Of a stretch of DNA of 39,070 bases, positions 22,090 to 31,875 are shown piece by piece (position 1 is the first letter of the stretch; each line of letters opens with the position of its first letter). The notes beneath the pieces are model-generated. The model saw only the letters and a list, made by a program, of their open reading frames with translations. It did no database searches and was not told the DNA's origin. A program made the position numbers and the translations under genes. Location: assembly GCA_015062045.1 (NCBI GenBank), contig SUVJ01000017.1, positions 1-39,070 of the forward strand, in the 5' to 3' direction. The stretch comes from Akkermansiaceae bacterium (GTDB lineage Bacteria > Verrucomicrobiota > Verrucomicrobiia > Verrucomicrobiales > Akkermansiaceae).

Positions 22090-23454
22090 TTGAAATCTAT
22101 TTTAAAGAGGATTCTACCGGTTATCATTTGGTTGGCCATCGGCTCGCTGCTGGCGTGGTATTTAGTGCCATCTGAACTGGAGCAAATGAAATGGGAAGTA
22201 CCCGGCATGCCGGAGAGTTATCCCATTGAGCAGTTATGCCGCCCCATCTTCTTGGCTGTTCTTTGTTATTTGCCTTTCCTGTGTGCCGTATGCTATGCGT
22301 TTATGGGCACCATAGACCGCTACATGTCTCGTAACTTTATCAGTTACTTCCTGATGTGTACGCTTATTCTGTTGCTCATCTATATTTTGGCAGATTTCAC
22401 GGATAACATGGAGCGATTCCGCTCCCGCTTTGATGACCCCGTTATTCAGGCTCTCAAGTTCTATGGCTCGCAAATGCCCATGTTCTTGTACCAGATTTTA
22501 CCCTATACATTGATGATGGGTACTATGTGGTGTTTGAGCAAGCTCTCCGGCACTTGCGAGATTACCGGCATGATGCAATCCGGGCGCTCGCTGCTCAGCC
22601 TTTGCAGACCCATCTTTATCTTCGGCGCGTTTATTTCTTTAGCATACGGCATTTTTGGGTTTCACTGGGCCCCCAACGGTATGCTTTACCGCCAAATGCA
22701 GCTTAAGCAAGAGAAAAATGACGATGGTAGTGCCGCTGCCATTGTATACCGCAGTGAATCCGGTGCCCGCCACTGGATTGTGCAAAAACCGTCCACGGTA
22801 GATAATCCCGGCACCCCCATGAGAGGGGTTGAAATTAAACAATTTGATAAAGCGAGCAGGGGTAAACCCATGGTGCAATATTTTGCAGAAGAAGCAGTAT
22901 GGAACAAAGCTGACTCAACCTGGGCTTTGTATAATGTTTATGTGCACCATAATGCTGCGCCCAATGTAAGGCCGGCAGACGGAGAGCACCATGATAAGCT
23001 GGTATGTAATTTTGACGAAAAACCGTATCAAATCATCAGTCCCGGGCCGGGTGGCCGCATAGATGCCATGGGCACATCTGCTCTTTACGAATACATCAAA
23101 TCGGGCGCAGGCTCCAAGGAAGACCGCTATAAACGCCGCACAGAATGGCATGTGCGAATCGCTAAGATATTTACCTGCATGGTATTGGTGCTTCTTGCCA
23201 TACCCAGCTCCGTTACTTTCCAACGCCGTGGCACAATGAAAGGCATTGGCATAGCCATTATCTTGGCCGCGCTTATGCTGTTCTTGTACCGAGTATTCCC
23301 GGCACTGGGTGAGTCCGGCGTTATTCAGGCATGGATCAGCGCCTGGATTCCCAACGTTATCTACACAGCCATAGCCATTTACATATTCCATAAAAACTTG
23401 GCTCACAGGTCTTTCCGTGAATGGTGCAAAGCCCGTATGAAGGGTGAGTTATAA
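22090..23454 (+). CDS. LptF/LptG (YjgP/YjgQ) family permease
   Basis: IDRYMSRNFISYFLMCTLILLLIYILADFTDNMERF, later C-terminal TM block LLAIPSSVTFQRRG...; TTG start preceded by AGGAG. Confidence 0.8.
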   Translation: MKSILKRILPVIIWLAIGSLLAWYLVPSELEQMKWEVPGMPESYPIEQLCRPIFLAVLCYLPFLCAVCYAFMGTIDRYMSRNFISYFLMCTLILLLIYILADFTDNMERFRSRFDDPVIQALKFYGSQMPMFLYQILPYTLMMGTMWCLSKLSGTCEITGMMQSGRSLLSLCRPIFIFGAFISLAYGIFGFHWAPNGMLYRQMQLKQEKNDDGSAAAIVYRSESGARHWIVQKPSTVDNPGTPMRGVEIKQFDKASRGKPMVQYFAEEAVWNKADSTWALYNVYVHHNAAPNVRPADGEHHDKLVCNFDEKPYQIISPGPGGRIDAMGTSALYEYIKSGAGSKEDRYKRRTEWHVRIAKIFTCMVLVLLAIPSSVTFQRRGTMKGIGIAIILAALMLFLYRVFPALGESGVIQAWISAWIPNVIYTAIAIYIFHKNLAHRSFREWCKARMKGEL

Positions 23455-24102
23455 ATGAAACCACAAGGTATTATCTTTGATTTTGACGGTGTCCTGGTTG
23501 ACACAGAATGGGCTATATACCAATCTTGGGTCAAACTTTTTGAGCGCGAGGGACAGCAGATTTCCATAGAAACCTATTCTCCGTGCTTGGGAGCCGGGTA
23601 TTCTCACTGGAACCCGGCAGATTATCTGGAGTCTCTTACCGGTAAATCTTATAACTGGGAGGCAGAAACCCCGGCACGCCAAGCCATGCTGGAGGCAGAC
23701 TTGGAGCGTATGGGGTTAATGCCGGGTGCTCAGGAGCTGCTTGATTGGTGCTGTCAACATCACATACCTATGGCGGTTGCTTCTTCATCATCCCGACGCT
23801 GGGTTGCAGGCTGGCTGCAAAAACTCGGAATCATGGAGATGTTTAAAGGCGTTTTTACGCGTACGGATGGTTATCCTGTAAAACCGAATCCGGCATTGTT
23901 TCTTGCTGCTCAAAATTGCATCGGTGTACCGGCTGAGCAATGTATCATCATTGAGGATTCTGAAAACGGTACCATCTCCGCTCAGCGTGCAAATATCCCG
24001 TGTGTAGCGATTCCCAATAGAATGACGCGTTTCTCAGATTTTTCGCGTGCTACATGTGTAATGGAGAGCCTCAGCGCATTTCTGGAGTCAGTTAAAAATT
24101 GA
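23455..24102 (+). CDS. HAD-superfamily hydrolase (beta-phosphoglucomutase-like)
   Basis: IIFDFDGVLVDTEWAIYQSW, AVASSSSRRWV, KPNPALFLAAQ, IIEDSENGTISAQRANI. Confidence 0.93.
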   Translation: MKPQGIIFDFDGVLVDTEWAIYQSWVKLFEREGQQISIETYSPCLGAGYSHWNPADYLESLTGKSYNWEAETPARQAMLEADLERMGLMPGAQELLDWCCQHHIPMAVASSSSRRWVAGWLQKLGIMEMFKGVFTRTDGYPVKPNPALFLAAQNCIGVPAEQCIIIEDSENGTISAQRANIPCVAIPNRMTRFSDFSRATCVMESLSAFLESVKN

Positions 24103-24238
24103 TTTTTCTCCACGCAACTCGTTTCTTCATTGTGAAAAAGTCAGGGAAATGGATATTCTTACAACTTCGCATAATATATGTAATGCAAAATTTTAAACCG
24201 GCTTTTTCAGCTATATGAGTCAACATGGCACTTTCAGC

Positions 24239-24266
24239 TTGAATCACAGCGTAAAGATGGTAGAAT
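24239..24266 (+). promoter_or_regulatory. Sigma70-like promoter for the Gld-type ABC operon
   Basis: TTGAAT-16 nt-TAGAAT, -10 ends 11 nt from ATG 24278. Confidence 0.45.
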
Positions 24267-24277
24267 GACAAGAGCGT

Positions 24278-25219
24278 ATGAGCATGGTAGTAGCAGAACA
24301 TTTACACAAAACGTTCGGTCGATTCACCGCAGTAAAGGATGCGAGTTTCACGATTGAGAAAGGCGAAATTGTAGGCTTTTTGGGGCCGAATGGCGCCGGC
24401 AAAACAACCACAATGAAAATGTTGACGGGCTATCTTCCGCCAACGGCGGGAACCGCCAGAATAGCCGGGCATGATATATTGGATGAGCCCGTGGAGTCTC
24501 GCCGGCATTTGGGCTACATGCCGGAGAACGTACCCTTGTACGATGAGATGCGAGTGACAGACTACCTGATATACCGCGCCCGCCTCAAAGGGCTGCGTGG
24601 TAGTGAGATACGCAAACAAGTAGGTTATGTTATAGAAACCTGTGGTTTGGAGCCGAAACGCAAGAACCTCATCAGCACACTATCCAAGGGTTATCGACAG
24701 CGCGTTGGATTGGCAGATGCGCTGATAGCCAAGCCCGATTTGCTGATTTTGGATGAGCCGACTAACGGTTTGGACCCCAACCAGATACGCCAAATCAGAG
24801 AGCTGATACGCTCTTTATCTGAAAACCATACGGTAATACTCTCCACGCACATTTTAAGTGAGGTTGAAATGATATGCAACAAGGTGATTATCATTGACCA
24901 AGGGGAAATCAAAGCAGCTGACACACCGTTGAATTTGACAAAGGGATTGCGTGCAGCCGGGCGTGTATCCATTGAGTTTAAAGGTGAATTGGATACCGTT
25001 GTTAAAGATTTGGAAGCCTTTGAACCGGTGAAGAAAGTTATTGTGGAGGAAACATTACCCGGAGGCTGGCACCGTTTATTAGTGCGAGCAGAACCCGGCA
25101 CCGATACCCGTGAAAAAGCTGCGGCCATTATTGCAGCACATGGATACGCCACACGCCATATTTACCGCCATATCCCCAGTCTTGAGGATGTATTCGTAGA
25201 AATGACTCGCCGAGACTGA
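24278..25219 (+). CDS. ABC-2 type transporter ATP-binding protein (GldA-like)
   Basis: GFLGPNGAGKTTTMKMLTGYLPP, LSKGYRQRVGLADALIAKPDLLILDEPTNGLDPNQ; second possible ATG at 24284. Confidence 0.93.
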   Translation: MSMVVAEHLHKTFGRFTAVKDASFTIEKGEIVGFLGPNGAGKTTTMKMLTGYLPPTAGTARIAGHDILDEPVESRRHLGYMPENVPLYDEMRVTDYLIYRARLKGLRGSEIRKQVGYVIETCGLEPKRKNLISTLSKGYRQRVGLADALIAKPDLLILDEPTNGLDPNQIRQIRELIRSLSENHTVILSTHILSEVEMICNKVIIIDQGEIKAADTPLNLTKGLRAAGRVSIEFKGELDTVVKDLEAFEPVKKVIVEETLPGGWHRLLVRAEPGTDTREKAAAIIAAHGYATRHIYRHIPSLEDVFVEMTRRD

Positions 25220-25242
25220 TTTAATTCAAACATTTTGTAACA

Positions 25243-26106
25243 ATGGATAACCAAGACAATAAAAAACAGCCCCCTGCACCGTCCAAAAAATCAAAAACGG
25301 CCCGGATGCATAACTTGCATAGTTATTTTTCAACCCTTTGGGTTATATACACCAAAGAGCTCAAAAGTTACCTTTGCGTGCCGTTCGGTTGGGTGATTCT
25401 CACCTGTACCATGGGCATACAGGGATTAATGCTGCAAGCCGTGCTTGAAACCATGACGCAGGCAACCGGTAACGGTGTTATGTATTACATGACCGATAGT
25501 CTGTTTTTCCTGCTGCTCTTCATTTTTATTTTCCCGCTTATCACCATGAGAACATTTGCCGAGGAAGAGAGGCTCGGCACCTTAGAAGGTTTGTTGACAG
25601 CCCCGGTAACAACAAGCCAGATTCTGATGGGCAAATATCTCGCCGCATACAGCTTCTACATCATCCTTTGGTTGCCTATGTTGCTTTACCCGTGGATGAG
25701 TGAGCTGGGCAACCTTTACACTCTTATCAGATACGGTGAGCACAGCGAAACAACCATTACCTATATGTTGGCCGACTGGATTGGTGTTTATTGTATTTTA
25801 GCACTTACGGGTGCCTTCTTCATTGCATTGGGTATTCTCTGCTCCTCTGTTACTCGCAGCCAAATTATATCCGCCATCTTTTGCACCTGCCTTATGATTC
25901 TCTACTACTTCATGGGGCGTGTTACAGATTTATGGGGAGAGTTTCCCGCGGCTCCGATTTTCCATTACATTTCATGTACAGAGCAGTTCCGCTCTTTCAC
26001 CAGCGGTGTGCTTGATACACGCCCCGTTATCTTGTACATATCAATGACTATCTGTATATTGGCTTTAACCAAAAGACTGGTTGATTACCGTCGCTGGACT
26101 CGATGA
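25243..26106 (+). CDS. ABC-2 type transporter permease (GldF-like)
   Basis: TKELKSYLCVPFGWVI, FIFPLITMRTFAEEERLGTLEGLLTAPVTTSQILMGKYLAAYSFYI; multi-pass. Confidence 0.88.
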   Translation: MDNQDNKKQPPAPSKKSKTARMHNLHSYFSTLWVIYTKELKSYLCVPFGWVILTCTMGIQGLMLQAVLETMTQATGNGVMYYMTDSLFFLLLFIFIFPLITMRTFAEEERLGTLEGLLTAPVTTSQILMGKYLAAYSFYIILWLPMLLYPWMSELGNLYTLIRYGEHSETTITYMLADWIGVYCILALTGAFFIALGILCSSVTRSQIISAIFCTCLMILYYFMGRVTDLWGEFPAAPIFHYISCTEQFRSFTSGVLDTRPVILYISMTICILALTKRLVDYRRWTR

Positions 26107-26137
26107 TTAAATTTATTAACTTATTAACTTTTTGATT

Positions 26138-27748
26138 ATGAGCAAGAAAGAATACACAGGGCACCCGGATGCACGGCGTCCTAAAGGTACACCTTTGGCT
26201 TGGGTTAATCTGGTGCTGCTGGCCATTATCGTTATTTGTTGTAACTACATAGGTTGCCGTGAGTATGGGCGGGTGGATCTCTCAGAATATGAGAGTTACT
26301 CTATCTCCGAAAGGACAAAGAATGTCTTAAGCGGAGACGCTATCCAGAAGCGTGAGACCCCCATTCGAATCATCTTTGCATTCCCCTCATCTGTACCGGG
26401 TTACCACCGCATGTATGTACTGCTTGAGGAGTACAAGCGGTATTCCAACGGCAAAATTGAGGTAGAGTGTTTTGACCCCTTGAGACAACCCGGGCGTGCT
26501 CACGAAATTGAGGATATTTACAAGGTTAAATTCAATCAGGAGCTGTGCATTGTAGATGCCCGAGACAACAAAGATGCCCCGATTGACCATTACGATGCGG
26601 ACCCGGATAAGGCAAACCAATACAGTCGCATTCCCGGCTCAGCCTTCCTTAAATACGATGTTCAGCCGGACGGCAAGCGCAATGTGGTAGCCTTGATGAT
26701 GGACGAGGTGCTTTGCTCCGAGATTATCAAAGCCATTGAAGGGCGCCAACGTAAAATGTACGTTGTGGCCAACAAAGGCGGCGTACAACTTGCGCAAAAC
26801 GGGCAGCTGGAATACGACACAATATCCCTGATTCGTTCCATCACCGGATCTCTCAATATTAAGCTTGAACCCATTGTGCTGAGCGAGACAGATGTGCAGG
26901 ATCTGCCTCAGGATGCAGAGGGTTTGATTATCATTGCTCCTCAGTTCGATTTTGAACCGTGTCAAATCGCAACGCTGCGCAGGTTCTGGGATCGCAGTGA
27001 ACGCAAATCCATCTTCATTGCACTGGATCCCTCCCTGCCCTATTTTGATACCAGACAAGTCAAGACAGAGGGTGACAATGCAACCACCAAAACGGTGCGT
27101 GGCCCCAGACTCAGCAATTTGTACCAATTCCTCAGAGAAAACGGGATTCACCCCAACGGGGATGACCGCATCCTCATGAAAGATAGCCAACGTTTGGTTA
27201 ATAACATCTCCGTCTTTTTCCCGAAGAGCTTAGACTGCACGCAAAACTTTTGGAATAATACAACGCAAATCGAAGGCCGCTGCCGTTCCTTCTCTTTGCT
27301 TAATTCTGATGAGAGCATTGCCTCTGCACGCAAGCTGAATCAGTATCCGCTTATCATGACCTCCTTGGATTACTACGGAGAAACAAACCCGAGCCGCGGT
27401 GCCAAAATTGACGGAGACGACATTGAAGGGCCGTTGTGCGTTGCAGCAGCAACTACCCGTGGCAGTGCGGATGACCCGAACCGTCTCAACACACTCATGG
27501 TGGTGGGCAACTTGGATATGCTCTCCGAAGAAGGGGCTCGTAAAGAGGTGCGTGATTACCTGCGCTCTATATGGGCATGGATGTCTGAGCGCCCGGAATA
27601 CGCCGGCAAAAGCTCAAATTATGACCTGACCGTTAAAATTGACTTGAACAGACATTCCAGAAGCGCCGTAGAACACCTTACGCTCATCTTTATGCCTCTT
27701 ATGTCTCTCCTTATTGCCATATTCATCTGGAATACACGGCGACACTAA
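26138..27748 (+). CDS. GldG-family ABC-type auxiliary protein
   Basis: N-terminal TM, large extracytoplasmic domain with MYVLLEEYKRYSNGKIEVECFDP, C-terminal TM before RRH; sits after GldF-like permease; ATG 26138 preferred over TTG 26132. Confidence 0.8.
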   Translation: MSKKEYTGHPDARRPKGTPLAWVNLVLLAIIVICCNYIGCREYGRVDLSEYESYSISERTKNVLSGDAIQKRETPIRIIFAFPSSVPGYHRMYVLLEEYKRYSNGKIEVECFDPLRQPGRAHEIEDIYKVKFNQELCIVDARDNKDAPIDHYDADPDKANQYSRIPGSAFLKYDVQPDGKRNVVALMMDEVLCSEIIKAIEGRQRKMYVVANKGGVQLAQNGQLEYDTISLIRSITGSLNIKLEPIVLSETDVQDLPQDAEGLIIIAPQFDFEPCQIATLRRFWDRSERKSIFIALDPSLPYFDTRQVKTEGDNATTKTVRGPRLSNLYQFLRENGIHPNGDDRILMKDSQRLVNNISVFFPKSLDCTQNFWNNTTQIEGRCRSFSLLNSDESIASARKLNQYPLIMTSLDYYGETNPSRGAKIDGDDIEGPLCVAAATTRGSADDPNRLNTLMVVGNLDMLSEEGARKEVRDYLRSIWAWMSERPEYAGKSSNYDLTVKIDLNRHSRSAVEHLTLIFMPLMSLLIAIFIWNTRRH

Positions 27749-27763
27749 TCTTACGTTGCATTC

Positions 27764-30040
27764 ATGAAGCTTGTATATACCATATTTCTGTCTGTTGTTA
27801 CGGCGCTGCTCATCACCGCTGCCGTATTCCTGACCATAGACGGAAACCTCGCCAAACTAACCGGATGGTACAGAGTTACACCGGGTATGCCGCTGTTTAC
27901 GGATGAGCATACGCAGCAATTCCCCAAAGTCGGGTGGATGCGTATATCCGACCTGCATGACAAAATTGAGTGCGAAAAAGACAACAATGGCACTTGGTGG
28001 ATTGTGACACCGTTTAAAGATAAGTTGGATCCCAAGGTGGTTAACTACTTATTGGGTTTTGCAGCCAATGCGGCTATCATTGACACGTTAGAGATGGACG
28101 AGGAATCCCGGCGTAACATGCGTGATTTTGGTTTCGCCTCCGATTTTTGCGATGTTACCCTCAAAGTACCGGATGATAACGGCTACACCACGGCGGCTCG
28201 CTTTAAATTGGGTAAGGAGGCCCCTTGGTTAGCCTCTGTAGGAGACGGCAAACATGTTGTGCCCACAACATACCTGCAAACGGACTTTTACGGCGATGAT
28301 GATCGCGTGCATGTGGTGAGCGGCAATATCTCCGCACTCTTTAACAAAGGGTTAAATAACCTGAGGGATCCCATGCCCTTGCGCTTTGACCCCAATAAGG
28401 TTGCCTCCATTACTATTGCAAAAACAGACAATACCCACCTGGAGTTAACAAGAAAGGACGACAAGAGCCCTTGGATGCTCAAAACGCAGAATAACACCAC
28501 GTTGGCAGAACAGGAAAACGTAGCCAAACTGCTCGTCATGCTTTGCAGCATGGAGGCTACGCGTGTACAGGATAAAGCAGATGTACCAAAACTTGATACC
28601 CCGCAAATAAGCATTACGGTATCTGACACGGATAATCAACAATCAACATTATATCTTTATGGCTCAACCGGCGCAACCTGTTATGCAACCGTATCCGGAC
28701 GAGATGTTGTATTTACCCTGCGGGCTGCCTCTAAATTGAAGCGGAAAGGTGGCTTTGCCTCCATTGTAAATGCCGTATACAGCATGCCTGTTTTACCGGC
28801 AGAGGTCATGGCCGAACAAAGAGGATTGAATGAAATATATACGGATGACTTACCTGTTACTCTTGATGACTTAAGGTCTAAAAAACTGGCAACATTTGAT
28901 GAGAGAGATGTTGAGTGTGTATTGATTCGCTCCCGTAACAGCAGATGGCCGCTCAGACTCACTCTTACCCCCGGTATCAAAGAAAGCAATACGCAGGACT
29001 CCTGGACTGTTGAGGCTGAAGGCAAACAACTTATTGAGGCCGAAACGGATATTGTGCGAAACTTCCTCAAAAGCTTCCGCAGCATTCCGGTGGAGCAAAT
29101 TGTTGAAGATTTGCCGACTGCTACAGATGAGGAATCAAAGCAAAAGCGAGTGGCACTTATCAGGAAACACGGGTTGTACAACCCGGACTACAGAGTATTC
29201 ATTACTCCTCGCACCTGCGCCTTCAGAACCAGCGTTTTCGGGGTGGATTTGCCGTTGATTAAGGATAGAAAAGTAAAAATCTTTTCTTTCGCGTTAAATC
29301 AAGACCCCGAGACAGGAGAAATTACCAGATTAGCTATGGAGGAAAATGGCAACACCATTTATCGTGTCAGCCATAAGCTGACAAGAAACTTCTCCCTGAT
29401 GCAGAACACGTGGAGAGCCAGAAACCTGCTCAGTTTCCATATTTCGGAACTTAAAAAATTCACCTTAGACTACCAGCAATCACCGCTTGTGCTGGAGTAT
29501 GAATCTGTTGCAGAATCCTGGAGCGGCACCTTGGGAGGTGTGGATATTACCTCTAACATCAATCCTCACCGTGCTCATAATTGCGTGGACAGATTACGAA
29601 AGATTAAAGTGAGAGAATGGCTGGATCCCTTTGATGCTGATGCTCTGGCTAAACTGGAGACCCCGGTATTCCGGTTAATTGTAGACCTGGAAAAAGTGGA
29701 CCACTCAGAAGTAGAAGCCATCATCACCGATGCCGAAGAACTGGGGCACGGGAATTTAGACGAAAACGGCAACTACAGGCAAGATGCCGCTGCCGCCGTG
29801 TTGGATGATGACTCTGCACTTGCTGACAAGTTCCGCGACTTGGCATTTAATGAACGCCCCGTGATAGAGCAGCTCTACACCATTGAGATTGCCCCGGTTA
29901 ACAATTATGATGATAAACCTATGTTCTATGGCAGAATCAGGGAAACCGGGCAGCTTTTCATCATCAACTTTGAAGATGCTCAAAGTTTGGGCTCGTCACC
30001 GTTGGATGGTAATGTGCAGTTGATGCAAACGGAACAATAA
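27764..30040 (+). CDS. DUF4340-type repeat protein of the Gld-like ABC operon
   Basis: N-terminal TM, repeated segments of the form WWIVTPF.../W.L.../...V..I.....L as in DUF4340; syntenic with GldG-like gene. Confidence 0.7.
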   Translation: MKLVYTIFLSVVTALLITAAVFLTIDGNLAKLTGWYRVTPGMPLFTDEHTQQFPKVGWMRISDLHDKIECEKDNNGTWWIVTPFKDKLDPKVVNYLLGFAANAAIIDTLEMDEESRRNMRDFGFASDFCDVTLKVPDDNGYTTAARFKLGKEAPWLASVGDGKHVVPTTYLQTDFYGDDDRVHVVSGNISALFNKGLNNLRDPMPLRFDPNKVASITIAKTDNTHLELTRKDDKSPWMLKTQNNTTLAEQENVAKLLVMLCSMEATRVQDKADVPKLDTPQISITVSDTDNQQSTLYLYGSTGATCYATVSGRDVVFTLRAASKLKRKGGFASIVNAVYSMPVLPAEVMAEQRGLNEIYTDDLPVTLDDLRSKKLATFDERDVECVLIRSRNSRWPLRLTLTPGIKESNTQDSWTVEAEGKQLIEAETDIVRNFLKSFRSIPVEQIVEDLPTATDEESKQKRVALIRKHGLYNPDYRVFITPRTCAFRTSVFGVDLPLIKDRKVKIFSFALNQDPETGEITRLAMEENGNTIYRVSHKLTRNFSLMQNTWRARNLLSFHISELKKFTLDYQQSPLVLEYESVAESWSGTLGGVDITSNINPHRAHNCVDRLRKIKVREWLDPFDADALAKLETPVFRLIVDLEKVDHSEVEAIITDAEELGHGNLDENGNYRQDAAAAVLDDDSALADKFRDLAFNERPVIEQLYTIEIAPVNNYDDKPMFYGRIRETGQLFIINFEDAQSLGSSPLDGNVQLMQTEQ

Positions 30041-30057
30041 ATCTGAACATTTCATAT

Positions 30058-30909
30058 ATGTGGGTTTGGAAAAAAACGATATATAAAACACACGAGGCCG
30101 AGTGGCAGGCACGCTTGGCGGGTATCCCCGGGGCTGTGTTTTCTGAGGGATTCCATGCAGAACGCGTCAATGTGGATGTCTATACGGAAAAAGAGGATGA
30201 AGTGCTCATTCTGCAGGCTTGCTATGGTGGTAAGACACAGCAAATCAACACCGTTGACTGGGTTGCTGCTACAGCCCCGGAGAATACGCCGCCCCTCATT
30301 ATCAGAGACAAACTGGTGATTTCCGCCAGTTCAGACGCAGCGGTGCTGGAGGAACTGTCCGCAAAATATCCGGGGCGCATTATACTCACCTTCCCCGCAG
30401 AACGCGCATTCGGCACAGGTAATCATGCTACAACCTCAACCTGCCTGCGCATGTTGTGTGATGAGGTAAAAAGCCGCAACGCGGGCTGGAACCTCACAGA
30501 TATAGGTTGCGGCACAGGCGTGCTGGCTTTGGCAGGCGTGCGTTTGGGGGCAACACATGCCCTCAGCTTTGACTTTGACCCCATTGCCGTAGAGGTGGCC
30601 GCTAAAAACATTGCCCGTAATGGGGGTGCAGACAATCTGAAACTGTTTCAGGCAGATGTGTTTGAGTGGACCCCGACCACGGATGAGAAGGCGGATATCG
30701 TACTGGCTAACTTGTTTTCCACCGTGTTGATGCAAGCATTCCCCCGTTTAAAAGCTGCACTCAAGGGCAAGGATAGCGTGCTGATTATCTCGGGCATCTT
30801 GCATACACAGGCAGAGGAAACACTGCAAGCTGCACAAAAAGAAGGTTTAAAAGTATTGAAGACCGTTACCAGAGGCAAATGGACCACGGCTAAACTTTGC
30901 ATTGCATGA
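30058..30909 (+). CDS. prmA: Ribosomal protein L11 methyltransferase-like protein PrmA
   Basis: RAFGTGNHATTSTCLRML, DIGCGTGVLALAGVRLGATHALSFDFDPIAVEVAAKNIARNG, DIVLANLFSTVL. Confidence 0.88.
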   Translation: MWVWKKTIYKTHEAEWQARLAGIPGAVFSEGFHAERVNVDVYTEKEDEVLILQACYGGKTQQINTVDWVAATAPENTPPLIIRDKLVISASSDAAVLEELSAKYPGRIILTFPAERAFGTGNHATTSTCLRMLCDEVKSRNAGWNLTDIGCGTGVLALAGVRLGATHALSFDFDPIAVEVAAKNIARNGGADNLKLFQADVFEWTPTTDEKADIVLANLFSTVLMQAFPRLKAALKGKDSVLIISGILHTQAEETLQAAQKEGLKVLKTVTRGKWTTAKLCIA

Positions 30910-31532
30910 ACATACTCGCCATAGAAACATCTACTCCGACAGCCTCGCTTTGTTTATCTCAAAACGGAGTTATTACCTACTCCACGGAATGGACGACTCC
31001 GAGGAATCATGATGCCTACTTGTTCCCTGCCTTGCAAGAGGCAATGAATCAACTGGGGGATGAGCGCCCGGATTTGGTTCTCATCGGTGCCGGTCCCGGC
31101 AGTTATGGCGGTGTACGCGTTGCTTTGGCCGCAGCAGTCGGCATTTCTACCGTCAAAGGGTGTGATACGGTGGCAATATGCTCTTGGTTAGGGCTTGCAG
31201 AGCCCGGCATCGGCATCATATCCGACGCCAAGCGTGGCGGGTGGACTCTTTTGCGCCCTAGCGGGGATATCTGTGTATTGACGCTTGAACAATTAAAAGA
31301 GGAAATTACAAACGGCTTAAAGGTTGCAACCATTGAGGATGCCGCATTAATGGCTAAGCATGATATACCGGTTATCTGTAGTGCGCTTAAGCCCACGGCA
31401 TGCGGACTCATCCAAGCCTGGAATACACACCCCCGAGAGCAGAAAGATAAATGGAGAGCAACACCGCCGGAGCCTATTTACGTAAGGCCGCCTCATATTA
31501 CAGCAGCAAAGCGCAAACCCTGGGAGATATGA
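30906..31532 (+). CDS. tsaB: tRNA threonylcarbamoyladenosine biosynthesis protein TsaB
   Basis: MNILAIETSTPTASLCL, LIGAGPGSYGGVRVALAAAVGIS; ATGA overlap with prmA. Confidence 0.9.
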   Translation: MNILAIETSTPTASLCLSQNGVITYSTEWTTPRNHDAYLFPALQEAMNQLGDERPDLVLIGAGPGSYGGVRVALAAAVGISTVKGCDTVAICSWLGLAEPGIGIISDAKRGGWTLLRPSGDICVLTLEQLKEEITNGLKVATIEDAALMAKHDIPVICSALKPTACGLIQAWNTHPREQKDKWRATPPEPIYVRPPHITAAKRKPWEI

Positions 31533-31536
31533 CACC

Positions 31537-31875
31537 ATGAGTGAGGAGATAGTACACACCTGCCAACGCTGTGGTGCATGTTGCCGATGGGAGGGCGATG
31601 TTTGCGTAACCAATGAAGATATCTCTGCCATTGCTCAATTTCTCGGCATGACGGAGGAGGATTTTATTGACCAATACTGCCGTTTGCAACGCAACAGACG
31701 CGGGCTTTCCATTATTGATGCAGATGACGGAGCCTGCATTATGCTTACGGAAAACGGCTGCCGCATTCAGCCGGTCAAACCGCAGCAGTGTAAAGATTTT
31801 CCCTATAAATGGAACTTCCCGGGCTGGGAGTCACGGTGTCCCGGTGCCGGCAAAACCTCCGCCAATTCAATATAA
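31537..31875 (+). CDS. YkgJ-family cysteine cluster protein
   Basis: CQRCGACCRWEGDVC...DGACIMLTENGCRIQPVKPQQCKDFP. Confidence 0.92.
   Translation: MSEEIVHTCQRCGACCRWEGDVCVTNEDISAIAQFLGMTEEDFIDQYCRLQRNRRGLSIIDADDGACIMLTENGCRIQPVKPQQCKDFPYKWNFPGWESRCPGAGKTSANSI

Noticed and set aside
24103-24277. Intergenic gap as a possible tRNA or small RNA
   Set aside because: No cloverleaf, no TTCRA arm or CCA-like end seen; only a promoter is supported.
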